Assembly (NCBI GenBank): GCA_945482995.1
Contig: CALYRM010000008.1
Span: 1 to 40,702 of the forward strand
Length of the DNA: 40,702 nucleotides
Direction: 5' to 3'
Source of the DNA: an uncultured Clostridia bacterium
GTDB taxonomy: Bacteria > Bacillota > Clostridia > Christensenellales > CAG-1252
Part shown: positions 15,654 to 24,435 of the stretch, in pieces
How the letters are laid out: each line of letters begins with the position of its first letter
Numbering within the stretch: position 1 is the stretch's first letter
Position numbers and translations under genes: made by a program
The notes under the pieces: model-generated
Database searches by the model: none
The model's input: only the letters and a program-made list of their open reading frames with translations
Told to the model about the DNA's origin: nothing

Positions 15654-17114
15654 TTAATTCTTAATCCAAGACTTCGGATAGAACACAAGAAGAAGAGGAA
15701 TTATTTCAAGTCTACCTATAAGCATATCGAAGCAAAGCACCAATTTAGAGAGAATTGAGAAGCTCGAAAAATTTCCCGTTGGACCGATTTTACCAAAGCC
15801 CGGACCAACATTATTAATACACGTAGCCACGGCAGATAGGTTTTCCAATAAGCCGAAGTCGCTTGGAGATGTTAACGATACTAATAACGTTGAAATTCCA
15901 ACAATAATAAAGAACATGCAAACGTAGTTATTGACGCTGTTCGTCAATTCGTCTGTTATCGGTTTACCATCCAACTTGACAGGCGAGAAACTTTTGGGTG
16001 AAATACTTGTTTTTAAACGTCTAAGTCCTGACTTGAAAGAAATGATTATTCTCGAAACTTTCAAACCGCCCGCAGTAGAACCGCCGGATCCACCAATAAA
16101 CATCAACACAAAAAGTATTACTTGACAAAACGCAGGCCAAGCGGTGTAATCGGCTGTTGAAAATCCCGTAGTTGACATTATTGACGCAGATTGGAAAGAC
16201 GCCAATCTCAATGCTTCTCCGAAATTGCCTACTGTTTTGGTAACCGTTAGCGAAATACCTATTGCAAAGGCTGACACAATAAATACGCCGAAAAGCGTTC
16301 TCAATTCTTCGCTTTTAATGACGTTTTTAAAATGTCCGATAATCAGTAGATAGAAAAGGTTGAAATTGATTGAGAAAATCATCATAAATATGGTGATTAC
16401 AATCTCGGCAGCAAGTGAATTTAAGCCTGCGACGGACGCATTGTAAGACGAGAAACCACCTGTTCCGGCTGTTGCAAACGTATGCACAAAGCTATCGTAT
16501 GCACTACAACCGCAACAAGCGAGTGCAATAACTTCAATTAAGGTTAAAACGATATAAATTCCATATGTTATTTGAGCCGAAAAGCGAAGTTTGCTAACCA
16601 ATTTACCGAATTGAGGCCCGGGGGATTCGGCTTTAATTAGGTGTACAATTGTCGGATCGCCCTTTGGAAGAACTGCAATGATGAAAAGCAAAACGCCCAT
16701 ACCGCCAATCCAATGGGTAAAACTTCTCCAGAATAGAATACTTTTCGGAAGAGCTTCAATTTCGGTTAAGATTGAGGCTCCGGTAGTTGTAAAACCTGAA
16801 ATTGTTTCAAAAACAGCGTCGATATAGTTAGGAATTGCCTTTGAAATACAAAAGGGGATTGCTCCCATTAATGAAATATAAATCCATCCAATCGAAACAA
16901 TCAAAAAACCGCCTCTTGCCGAAAGCTTTTTGTCTTTTGCTTTTATGAGGGTTGCAGGGATTCCGACAACCAAAAGGGCTAAAATGGTTATTCCAAAAGC
17001 AAGAGGGGTTGCGACTTCGCTATACGCTAAAGCCAATATAAAAGGAATTGCCATTAGTCCTGCAACTGTAAGGGATATTATTCCTAAAACGTTTAAAGTG
17101 AGCTTGTAATTCAT
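15654..17114 (-). CDS. trkH: Potassium uptake protein TrkH (membrane pore)
   Basis: This 486-residue K+-translocating subunit has the four pore-loop repeats of the Trk/Ktr family: TISGFTTTGASIL, ATAGTGGFSSYNASV, STTGFSTADYTAW and INNVGPGFGKIGP, each with the filter glycine. About ten membrane helices are visible. It starts 1 nt after the trkA stop codon on the same strand, so the two are translated together and work as one complex. Length fits TrkH better than the shorter KtrB. Confidence 0.95.
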   Translation of the reverse strand: MNYKLTLNVLGIISLTVAGLMAIPFILALAYSEVATPLAFGITILALLVVGIPATLIKAKDKKLSARGGFLIVSIGWIYISLMGAIPFCISKAIPNYIDAVFETISGFTTTGASILTEIEALPKSILFWRSFTHWIGGMGVLLFIIAVLPKGDPTIVHLIKAESPGPQFGKLVSKLRFSAQITYGIYIVLTLIEVIALACCGCSAYDSFVHTFATAGTGGFSSYNASVAGLNSLAAEIVITIFMMIFSINFNLFYLLIIGHFKNVIKSEELRTLFGVFIVSAFAIGISLTVTKTVGNFGEALRLASFQSASIMSTTGFSTADYTAWPAFCQVILFVLMFIGGSGGSTAGGLKVSRIIISFKSGLRRLKTSISPKSFSPVKLDGKPITDELTNSVNNYVCMFFIIVGISTLLVSLTSPSDFGLLENLSAVATCINNVGPGFGKIGPTGNFSSFSILSKLVLCFDMLIGRLEIIPLLLVFYPKSWIKN

Positions 17115-17115
17115 A

Positions 17116-18465
17116 CTATCCCAAAATTTCGTTCAAATCGTCAAGTGCGTAGTGAGTAGTAACAACGACAACTATATCGCCTATATCGAGGTAATCGTTG
17201 CCGTCGGGAATTAAAATTGTTCCGTTTCTAACTATAGTTGCCACAAGAATATTAGATTTAAGTCTTATATCCTTTAGAGGAATACCGACGTATCTAAAAT
17301 CTTTTCCGACAGTAAATTCAATAGCTTCGGCTTGCTCGTTTACAATACGATAAAGCATATTGACCGAACCGCCCTGTGAATCCTGCTTTGCGCGGACATA
17401 TCTTGTAATTTGGTCTGCGGTTGTGGATTTACTCGAAACAATGCTGTCGATATTTACATGTTGTAACATTCTATAATATGAGTTATTGTCGAGACGAGTA
17501 ACGACCTTCTTGATACCTTGGTGGCGCGCAAACATTGAAATAATGATATTTTGTTCATCGTTGTCGCTCAAACAAACGACTGCGTCCATTCTTTCAAGCC
17601 CTTCGTCTATCAATAGTTTTTGATCTGTGCCTTCGCCTTGAATAATTTCAAGTTTACTAAAACTTTCGGATAAATGCTCGCATCTTTTTTGATCGGCTTC
17701 GATTATCTTGATTTTCATTCCGAACTTCAAAAGTTCATTGACAAGGTAAAATGCGGTGCCGTTACCACCGATAATCATAACCTTTTTTATTGGTTTTTCC
17801 TTTGAAGCAAGGTCTTCAAATATCGAAGAAATATCGTTATTTGGCATAATGATATATATTTTATCATTATCTTGAAGTACGAAATCTCCCGACGGAATAA
17901 TAACGTCGTCGGCTCTTTCAACTGCGCAAATAAGAATTTTACGCTTGAAATGCTGTTGGATATCCTTCAAACCAACGCCTGATAGTTTTGTGTTGTTGGT
18001 AACCTTGAACTCTACCAAATCAACCTTGCCGTCTGCAAACGGTTTAAGTTGTAGCGCCGATGTGTAATAAAGAATTCTTGAAATACTGACTGCCGTTTCG
18101 TATTCAGGATTAACCATCATACTCAAACCGAAATCGGTGCTTTCAAAAAGAGTGAAATATTCAGGTGTTCTGACTCTTGCGATTGTATCCTTAACGCCAA
18201 GCTTTTTGCCGACCAAGCAACACAAAATATTCAATTCGTCCAACGCGGTGCAAGCGATAAGTAAATCGGAATTACCGGCTTCCGCTTCGGTGAGAATGTC
18301 GTAACTTGCGCCGTTACCTAAAATACCCTTGACATCATATTGATTGACAATTTGCTCCAATCTCTTTAAATCGTTGTCAATAGCTACGATAGAGTGATTT
18401 TCTTTAGAAAGTCGACAAACCAATTCTTGACCGACATTGCCTAATCCAACAATAATTATATTCAT
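17116..18465 (-). CDS. trkA: Trk system potassium uptake regulator TrkA
   Basis: This 449-residue cytoplasmic gating ring subunit has two RCK units. The first NAD-binding fold starts at residue 3 (IIVGLGNVGQELV, with acidic IDND at the end of strand 2), and the second near residue 230 (VMIIGGNGTAFYLVNELL). Each is followed by a TrkA-C domain (around 140-220 and 370-449). It binds NAD(H)/ATP and controls TrkH, encoded 1 nt downstream. AGGAAGG before ATG 18465 and a clear promoter further up support this start. Confidence 0.95.
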   Translation of the reverse strand: MNIIIVGLGNVGQELVCRLSKENHSIVAIDNDLKRLEQIVNQYDVKGILGNGASYDILTEAEAGNSDLLIACTALDELNILCCLVGKKLGVKDTIARVRTPEYFTLFESTDFGLSMMVNPEYETAVSISRILYYTSALQLKPFADGKVDLVEFKVTNNTKLSGVGLKDIQQHFKRKILICAVERADDVIIPSGDFVLQDNDKIYIIMPNNDISSIFEDLASKEKPIKKVMIIGGNGTAFYLVNELLKFGMKIKIIEADQKRCEHLSESFSKLEIIQGEGTDQKLLIDEGLERMDAVVCLSDNDEQNIIISMFARHQGIKKVVTRLDNNSYYRMLQHVNIDSIVSSKSTTADQITRYVRAKQDSQGGSVNMLYRIVNEQAEAIEFTVGKDFRYVGIPLKDIRLKSNILVATIVRNGTILIPDGNDYLDIGDIVVVVTTHYALDDLNEILG

Positions 18466-18500
18466 GTAACCTTCCTAAATAATTGAAACTAGTTTTTATC

Positions 18501-18529
18501 AGTATAACATAGCCTGTGTAAAAATACAA
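18501..18529 (-). promoter_or_regulatory. Promoter of the trkA-trkH operon (minus strand)
   Basis: On the minus strand TTGTAT (18524-18529), 17-nt spacer, TATACT (18501-18506), 35 nt before the trkA start. Confidence 0.65.
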
Positions 18530-18586
18530 TAATATTTTATTTGTCATAGATAAATGTGTTATTTTGTAATATTGGGCATACCAATC

Positions 18587-18640
18587 GTCATTTCGACTAT
18601 ACCAATAGTAATCCTTAAGCGACGTCGAAGAATCTAATCT
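18587..18640 (+). repeat. Degenerate GTCAT-type repeat
   Basis: GTCATTTCGACTATACCAAT is followed by a second partial copy, CCTTAAGCGACGTCGAAGAA then TCTAATCTGC. The first copy lacks its 3' arm; the second lacks its 5' GTCAT. CATACCAATCGTCA (18578-18591) also occurs at 31547-31560. Confidence 0.6.
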
Positions 18641-18652
18641 GCTTTAATAATG

Positions 18653-18714
18653 AATTGCGACATAGCGTTTTCATGAATTGAACGCAAGCTCACTAATTGG
18701 CTTTGCCATGAATT
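18653..18714. repeat. Short array with TGAATTG spacers
   Basis: TGAATTG or a near match recurs with AATT at 18653, 18676, 18695 and 18711 (steps of 23, 19 and 16 nt). Between them lie different short sequences, of which GGC-ttt-GCC (18699-18707) is a clear mini-palindrome. Others are degenerate. The spacer is the same as in the 1063-1187 array and in the GTGAATTG units of the repeat clusters. Confidence 0.45.
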
Positions 18715-18733
18715 TTACGTTGCACATTGCTCA

Positions 18734-18763
18734 TTGGATTAAGTGCTTTGGCATTTAATCCAA
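18734..18763 (+). other. 13-bp hairpin upstream of dapB
   Basis: TTGGATTAAGTGC pairs with GCATTTAATCCAA (one G-T pair) around loop TTTG, ending 21 nt before the dapB ATG. There is no T tract, so it is not a classic terminator. It could be a leader structure or a relic of the nearby array. Confidence 0.5.
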
Positions 18764-18784
18764 CCATTTCGCATATGTTAAATT

Positions 18785-19486
18785 ATGAACATAATTCTAA
18801 TTGGTGCAAAAGGGCGAATGGGTAGTGAAATTATAAAAGTTGGCAGAGAGCATAGCTTTTATGAAGTGGATAAAGATAATTCAGACGAATTTTTTAAAAA
18901 TAATCAAAAAGAAGGTGACGTGATAATAGATTTTTCAACGCCCATACTTACCGAAAAATTGTTGAAGTATGCAACCGTCACAAAAACGCCCTTGTTAATT
19001 GCAACAACGGCGCAGACTGTAGAGCAAATCAACAAAATAAAACTGGCAGCGGAGAGTGTTCCTATATTCTTTTCTCATAATGTGAGTATAGGGATTGCCT
19101 TATTGGAAAAAAGCATAAAACAAATATTGACGGTTTATAAAGATAGCGAAGTTGAGATAATCGAAACGCACCACTCAAAAAAGGTTGATTATCCCTCGGG
19201 AACTGCATTAATGTTGGCGGAAACGGCAAGAAGCGTGACTAATGGTGAAATACTGATATCGGGAGCAAGACAAAAACAAAGCGATATAGTAATACATTCG
19301 CTGAGACTTGCCGATGTAGTCGGTAAACATAAAGTAATAATCAATACAAAATATCAAAGTTTTATCATTGAGCATAGTGTCGAAAGCCGAGAGTTATTTG
19401 CGATAAGTGCAATACAAATTGCTCAAATCTTAGTGAATTTAAATGTAGGACTTTATCAAATAGGAGACGTTTTAGAAAAACTATGA
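18785..19486 (+). CDS. dapB: 4-hydroxy-tetrahydrodipicolinate reductase
   Basis: This 233-residue NAD(P)H-dependent enzyme performs the second committed step of lysine and diaminopimelate synthesis. The nucleotide-binding loop IGAKGRMG opens the protein at residue 5. The catalytic region ETHHSKKVDYPSGTALMLAE (around 123-142) supplies the HH pair, Lys and substrate-binding SGTA. It is slightly short, with a trimmed nucleotide domain between residues 30 and 45. The start must be at 18785 because the Rossmann loop follows at once, yet no Shine-Dalgarno is visible. It overlaps dapF by ATGA. Confidence 0.95.
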   Translation: MNIILIGAKGRMGSEIIKVGREHSFYEVDKDNSDEFFKNNQKEGDVIIDFSTPILTEKLLKYATVTKTPLLIATTAQTVEQINKIKLAAESVPIFFSHNVSIGIALLEKSIKQILTVYKDSEVEIIETHHSKKVDYPSGTALMLAETARSVTNGEILISGARQKQSDIVIHSLRLADVVGKHKVIINTKYQSFIIEHSVESRELFAISAIQIAQILVNLNVGLYQIGDVLEKL

Positions 19487-20292
19487 AAATAAAATTTATA
19501 AAATATCAGGCTTACGGCAACGATTACATATATATAGACAATAGAAACGCGCAAAACTTGAATTTAGTGGAAATTGCCAAAAAACTTTCTGACCGTCATT
19601 TCGGGATTGGTGGTGATGGAGTTGTTTATATAGAAAAAAGCGACGTTGCAACTGTAAAAATGCGTATGTTTAATTCAGACGGAAGCGTTGGGGAAATGTG
19701 CGGAAACGCAGTAAGATGTATCGCCGATTATATATCAAAAAATGATTTAATCGATATAGACAATATCACGATAGAAACCTTGTCGGGCGTTAAACAGGTA
19801 TGGCTCGACGACGGAGTAATTGCCGTTGATATGGGCGTACCCTCTCTTGAATCTGAAAAAATAGGACTTAATCGTTCAAAGCCTATGATAGACTATCCGA
19901 TTATTGTTGATGACTGTGTTTATTTAGTTACCGCCGTATCTATTGGCAATCCGCATGCCGTTATATTTCAAGAAGAAAAGCGCGCTTCGGTGGGACGTGC
20001 GATAGAAAAGCACAAGCTTTTCAAAAACGGTGTTAATGTAGAGTTTGTCGCTATAAAAGAGGGGCATATATCAGTTAGTGTATGGGAAAGAGGGACAGGA
20101 GAAACTCTTTCTTGCGGAAGCGGAGCGTGCGCTACTGCTTACGCAGGTGTAATAAGCGGTAGATTTAAGAGAAATGAATGGATAAATATAGAAATGAAAG
20201 GCGGAGTACTTATGGTATTAGTTACTACTGATGATAAAGTGTTGCTCAAAGGAGCGGTCAAATATGTATTTAGCGGAGAAATTGAGTTATGA
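19483..20292 (+). CDS. dapF: Diaminopimelate epimerase
   Basis: This 269-residue cofactor-independent racemase turns LL- into meso-diaminopimelate for peptidoglycan and lysine. Both catalytic cysteines are in place: GEMCGNAVRC (near residue 71) and SCGSGACATA (near 208). The opening KYQAYGNDYIYID and GIGGDGVVYIE are standard, and length is typical. It overlaps both neighbours by 4 nt (ATGA), so dapB, dapF and dapL form one translationally coupled unit. Confidence 0.97.
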   Translation: MKIKFIKYQAYGNDYIYIDNRNAQNLNLVEIAKKLSDRHFGIGGDGVVYIEKSDVATVKMRMFNSDGSVGEMCGNAVRCIADYISKNDLIDIDNITIETLSGVKQVWLDDGVIAVDMGVPSLESEKIGLNRSKPMIDYPIIVDDCVYLVTAVSIGNPHAVIFQEEKRASVGRAIEKHKLFKNGVNVEFVAIKEGHISVSVWERGTGETLSCGSGACATAYAGVISGRFKRNEWINIEMKGGVLMVLVTTDDKVLLKGAVKYVFSGEIEL

Positions 20293-21455
20293 CAGTAGAG
20301 ATTAATAAAAACTTTTGTAGTTTAGAGGATAATTATCTATTTAGCAAAATAAGAGCTAAAAAACGTGATTATGAAGAAAAGCACCCTGACCAAATAATAA
20401 TAAACTTGGGTGTGGGTGATGTGATAGGGGCGCTTACGGAAAGCGCAATAAACGCGTTGAAGTCTGGAATAGAAGCATACAAGAGCGTTGAAAACTTTAA
20501 GGGCTATCCGCCCGAACAAGGCTACCCTTTTTTGCGAGAGAAGATAGTAAACTATTACAAAAAATTTAACGTTAATCTTGATATTGACAGCATTTTTATT
20601 TCTGACGGAGCAAAAAGCGATTTGTCGAATATTATCGAGATTTTTTCCGACCTTACCGCATTAATTCCAACCCCCGTATATCCCGTTTATGTCGATACGA
20701 ATATAATAAAAGGTAATAAAATAAAATATCTTGAATGTATTCCCGAAAATAACTTTTTACCTTTACCGAACAAGCAATTAAAGGGAAGTTACTTAATATA
20801 CTTGTGTTCTCCAAACAATCCAACAGGAGCGGTTTTTAGTTACGAAGATTTAAAAAAATGGGTAGATTTTGCAAACAGCACAGGCTCGATAATAATTTTT
20901 GACTCTGCCTACGAAGCGTTTATAAGAAGCGGTGTGCCCCACAGCATTTTCGAAATTGAGGGTAGCGAAAACTGCTCAATAGAAATTGCAAGTTTTTCAA
21001 AAAGGGCGGGCTTTACCGGTTTAAGACTTGGCTATACCATAATAAATAGAAAATCCAAGAGAATGAACGAATTTGCACTATGTTGGGCAAGACGACAAGC
21101 AACCGAATTTAACGGCGTAAGCTATCTGATACAAAAAGCGGGTGAAGCTACTTTGACTGAACTAGGCTTGGCAGAGTGTCAATCGAAAATCGATTACTAC
21201 TTAAAAAATGCCGAAATAATTAAAAAAGTCTTTATTGATAAAGGGTTTAATGTATACGGCGGTACTGATTCTCCATATATTTGGATAGACTGCAAAAAAG
21301 ATTCCTGGGAATTCTTTGACGAAATGCTTGAAAAATATCAAATCGTAGGCACGGCAGGAGCAGGCTTTGGCAAAGGCGGCGAGCACTTTTATAGATTATC
21401 AGCCTTTGCTTTAAGAAAAGACATTTTGCTTGCAGTAAATAGATTAAAAAAATAG
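20289..21455 (+). CDS. dapL: LL-diaminopimelate aminotransferase
   Basis: This 388-residue PLP-dependent class I/II aminotransferase makes LL-diaminopimelate directly from tetrahydrodipicolinate, bypassing the succinylase or acetylase steps. Motifs: LGVGDVIGALTE (residue 40), GYPPEQGYPFLREKI, SDGAKSDLSNI, CSPNNPTGAVF and the PLP lysine in ASFSKRAGFTGLRLGYT (about 237). The start overlaps the dapF stop codon. dapA, needed upstream, is not in the window. A strong terminator follows 23 nt after the stop. Confidence 0.95.
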   Translation: MTVEINKNFCSLEDNYLFSKIRAKKRDYEEKHPDQIIINLGVGDVIGALTESAINALKSGIEAYKSVENFKGYPPEQGYPFLREKIVNYYKKFNVNLDIDSIFISDGAKSDLSNIIEIFSDLTALIPTPVYPVYVDTNIIKGNKIKYLECIPENNFLPLPNKQLKGSYLIYLCSPNNPTGAVFSYEDLKKWVDFANSTGSIIIFDSAYEAFIRSGVPHSIFEIEGSENCSIEIASFSKRAGFTGLRLGYTIINRKSKRMNEFALCWARRQATEFNGVSYLIQKAGEATLTELGLAECQSKIDYYLKNAEIIKKVFIDKGFNVYGGTDSPYIWIDCKKDSWEFFDEMLEKYQIVGTAGAGFGKGGEHFYRLSAFALRKDILLAVNRLKK

Positions 21456-21478
21456 CATTCTTTATAATTTTTTCAAGT

Positions 21479-21513
21479 AAAAGGACTATGCAATATGTCG
21501 CATAGTCCTTTTT
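21479..21513 (+). terminator. Bidirectional terminator between dapL and the P-type ATPase gene
   Basis: AAAAGGACTATGC pairs perfectly with GCATAGTCCTTTT around loop AATATGTC and is followed by T. It ends the dap operon and could also end the convergent minus-strand ATPase transcript. Confidence 0.9.
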
Positions 21514-21594
21514 ATGTCATTGCCTACAATAATAACATTATAGATTGCACATTGGATATTGTATTAGTTCACTGCGACTATAATAACGATTTGG

Positions 21595-24099
21595 CTATTT
21601 TTTGCGGCTAATAATCAATTTTACCGCCTTAACCGCTTCGTACCACATAACCGACCCGAAGCCTAATGCCAAACTTATGAAGAACCATTTTGCCGATAGA
21701 GCTTCAAGCGCCAAAACGTGGTTAATAGGAGTGTATAGCACAATTAAAAGTGCCGCCAAAAACACAATATGCACAATCCACATTACTTTATCTTTTGCTA
21801 ACTTTGGTATACTCTTTATAACCAATTCGGAGGACGAGCTGTTTGTTTGAACAAGGAATATGTTTGCAAAAACAATAGTAGTGATAGCTACAGTCCTCGA
21901 GAGTTCCACGCTATAACCGTTGTGAAGTAGTAGGTAGTAACTTAAAAATGAGCTTAAACAAATTGCTATACCTTGTATAATGCTTCTGATTAACGTAGAC
22001 GGATTTAAAATATTATCCTTGACTTTTCTCGGCGGTCTATTCATAGCGTTACCCTCTAATGGCTGTCTTTCCAGTACGACCGAGCAAGTCGGGTCGATTA
22101 TCAATTCCAACAAAACCACGTGTAAGGGGGCTAATAGCGCATTCGCTGTAGGTATTCCCAATAGTGGAACCAATAGAGACGAAATTGCAATAGGAATATG
22201 GATAGCAAATACATAGCCCATCGCTTTGCGGATATTATCATATATACGTCTACCGTCTTTGATGGTTGAGATAATAGTTGAGAAGTTGTCATCAAGCAAT
22301 ATCAAATCCGCAGCTTCACGAGATACTTCGCTACCTCTTTTGCCCATAGCGATTCCGATATTTGCTTGTTTTAGGGCGGCGGCGTCATTTACCCCGTCTC
22401 CTGTCATTGCCACAATTTCACCATTGGCTTGCAATGCTTTTACAATTCTCGATTTATGCTCAGGGATAACTCTTGCGAAAACGTTGCAATGCTTGACCCT
22501 TTCTTTTAATTCAGCATCGGTCATTTTGTTGATTTCGTCACCCGAAGTCGAGCCAAACGAAGTATCCATTCCGATTTGCTTCGCAATAGCCATTGCAGTG
22601 CTTCCGTTATCGCCTGTAATCATGATTACCCTTATACCTGCCTTATGGCAAACCTTGATATCGTTTTCTATGCTTTTTCTCGGCGGATCGTACAATCCTA
22701 CTAAACCAAGAAATTTAAGCGTACACTCGCATAAGTTAAGCGGTATGCTGTCGGCATTATCAAATTCATTTTCGGCAACTGCAATTACTCTTAAACCTTT
22801 TTCGGAAAGTCTATCCATTTCCTTATGAAGGTTTTTGCGTTCGCTTTCGCTTATATCGCATAACTTCAATATACCTTCGGGTGAACCCTTTGCAGATAGA
22901 ATATATTTGTTATTCTTAAACCAAATATGCCCCATTATTTTTGTATTGTTATCAAATGTGTACTCTTTAAAGAGTTCTCCTTCAAAGACTTTTTCTTTTG
23001 TGATGCCAATACTTTCAGCATATTCGAGCATAGCCTTTTCCATAGGGTCGTAAGCCTCTATTTCGCAGCCTGAACCCATAATAAGGGCTAAATGTTCAAG
23101 GCTTGTGTTATAAGGCACGGCTTCGCTCAATTTCATATTGTTTTCGGTTATTGTTCCCGTTTTATCCACGCACAAAACCGAAACGGAGCCTAAGGTTTCA
23201 ACTGACGGCAAACGGCGTACAAGTGCATTCTTTTTAGCAAGTCTCCAAGCCCCCATAGATAGGAAAACCGTAAGAATAACCGGAAATTCCTCGGGTATCA
23301 TTGCCATAGCAAGAGTGATACCTGATAAAATCGAGCTTATGATTCTATCCTTCATTTCCGCATTTAAGTTTACTCTGAAAAAGGTCAGTAGGGTAACTAA
23401 AACAAATAAGACACCTGCAAATATAGCAGAATATTTAGTAAGTGTGTCAGTTTGTTTTTGAAGGGGAGTTTTCTCAGGTTTCACTGCGGCGATAGCCTTG
23501 CCGATTTTGCCGTATTCGGTATTCACTCCGGTTTTTTCAACTTTTACCGTAGCCAAGCCTTGAACTACCAACGTACCTTGATAGACTTTATTTGTTTTCC
23601 AATAATCGTTTGAATCGCAAACCGTGGATTTTCTAACCGCTTCTGCTTCGCCTGTTAAAGTTGATTCGTTTACCATTAAATCGTTTTCACTGAGTATAAT
23701 TCCGTCGGCAGGAATTTTTGTTCCTTCGCTGATAAAAATGATATCATCGGGGACCAATTCAGCGCTCGAAATTTCAATTTCCTCCAAGTCTCTTAAAACC
23801 CTAACGCGAGGTGCGGAAAGCTCCTTTAAACTTGCTAAAGTCTTATCGGTTTTCCACTCTTGGAAGATGTCTATACAAATTATTGATAGCACGAAAATTA
23901 GCATAATTGCGCCGTCTCTCGGTTCGCCCAAAATGAAATAAATGACCGATGCGATAATCAATAACAAGAACATCGGCTCAATGAGTATTTTAATTATCTT
24001 AATGAAAAAATTTTCTTTTTTGTCCGAAGCAAGCTCATTTTTACCAAACTTGTCTAAGCGTTCCTTAGCTTCGGTAGAAGTTAATCCCTTGTATTCCAT
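21595..24099 (-). CDS. P-type metal-cation ATPase under a NiCo riboswitch
   Basis: This 834-residue integral membrane pump of the P2 (PacL/SERCA-like) class has the N-terminal cation ATPase domain (MEYKGLTSTEAKERLDKFGKN), TGEAE in the actuator, phosphorylation site DKTGT with Asp312, MTGDGVNDAAAL, and a six-helix C-terminal domain. The M4 ion motif is IPEEFPV (residues 268-274) rather than PEGLP. From family alone one would call it a calcium pump. The NiCo aptamer in its leader instead argues for export of Ni2+, Co2+ or Fe2+. AGGGGA and AAAGGA precede ATG 24099. It has its own promoter. Confidence 0.9.
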   Translation of the reverse strand: MEYKGLTSTEAKERLDKFGKNELASDKKENFFIKIIKILIEPMFLLLIIASVIYFILGEPRDGAIMLIFVLSIICIDIFQEWKTDKTLASLKELSAPRVRVLRDLEEIEISSAELVPDDIIFISEGTKIPADGIILSENDLMVNESTLTGEAEAVRKSTVCDSNDYWKTNKVYQGTLVVQGLATVKVEKTGVNTEYGKIGKAIAAVKPEKTPLQKQTDTLTKYSAIFAGVLFVLVTLLTFFRVNLNAEMKDRIISSILSGITLAMAMIPEEFPVILTVFLSMGAWRLAKKNALVRRLPSVETLGSVSVLCVDKTGTITENNMKLSEAVPYNTSLEHLALIMGSGCEIEAYDPMEKAMLEYAESIGITKEKVFEGELFKEYTFDNNTKIMGHIWFKNNKYILSAKGSPEGILKLCDISESERKNLHKEMDRLSEKGLRVIAVAENEFDNADSIPLNLCECTLKFLGLVGLYDPPRKSIENDIKVCHKAGIRVIMITGDNGSTAMAIAKQIGMDTSFGSTSGDEINKMTDAELKERVKHCNVFARVIPEHKSRIVKALQANGEIVAMTGDGVNDAAALKQANIGIAMGKRGSEVSREAADLILLDDNFSTIISTIKDGRRIYDNIRKAMGYVFAIHIPIAISSLLVPLLGIPTANALLAPLHVVLLELIIDPTCSVVLERQPLEGNAMNRPPRKVKDNILNPSTLIRSIIQGIAICLSSFLSYYLLLHNGYSVELSRTVAITTIVFANIFLVQTNSSSSELVIKSIPKLAKDKVMWIVHIVFLAALLIVLYTPINHVLALEALSAKWFFISLALGFGSVMWYEAVKAVKLIISRKK

Positions 24100-24121
24100 A
24101 ATATTTCCTTTTCCCCTTTAC

Positions 24122-24218
24122 AAAAAAACACCTGTGAGAGATCTGTCCCACAGATGTGCAAATGACTTCCGTTGCCAAAATTGGCCCGACCAACGAAAAA
24201 CGCCGTCTGATCAGATTG
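24122..24218 (-). promoter_or_regulatory. NiCo (czcD) riboswitch with terminator
   Basis: The minus-strand leader carries the conserved NiCo elements in order: ATCTGATCAGACGGCG, CGGGCC...GGCAACGGAAG and CACATCTGTGGGACAGATC. Helix P1 pairs ATCTG (24212-24216) with CAGAT (24141-24145). An alternative hairpin, CATCTGTG (24149-24156) with CACAGGTG (24129-24136) plus seven T, is a terminator that uses the last aptamer helix. Metal binding should hold the aptamer together and prevent termination, giving an ON switch for the downstream ATPase. Members of this class respond to Co2+ and Ni2+ and, by later work, Fe2+. Confidence 0.85.
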
Positions 24219-24268
24219 TACTGTAATTTTAGTGTTGCAGTGCAAAGAGATAATTTTATTCTAATAAT

Positions 24269-24298
24269 ATTATACTACCTTATATGTAATTTTGTCAA
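24269..24298 (-). promoter_or_regulatory. Promoter of the NiCo-riboswitch ATPase gene (minus strand)
   Basis: On the minus strand perfect TTGACA (24293-24298), 18-nt spacer and perfect TATAAT (24269-24274). The aptamer begins about 45 nt after the expected transcription start. Confidence 0.85.
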
Positions 24299-24388
24299 TT
24301 CTTTTTCGTAATTCTCAAGCGTTGCTCGAAAAATCTTACTTTTATTCATCATAAACGTATTAAAAATACATAAACTTTTACCTATCCA

Positions 24389-24417
24389 TTGATTTTTAAT
24401 GTAAAATGTAATAGAAT
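24389..24417 (+). promoter_or_regulatory. Promoter for the VRR-NUC gene
   Basis: TTGATT (24389-24394), 17-nt spacer, TAGAAT (24412-24417), followed closely by the AGGAGG ribosome binding site. Confidence 0.55.
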
Positions 24418-24435
24418 AGTCAGGAGGCATAAGTA

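Noticed and set aside
21595-24298. M-box or yybP-ykoY riboswitch upstream of the second P-type ATPase gene
   Set aside because: The conserved blocks (TGATCAG, CGGGCC, GGCAAC, CATCTGTGGGACAG) match the NiCo class and not the Mg2+ or Mn2+ classes.
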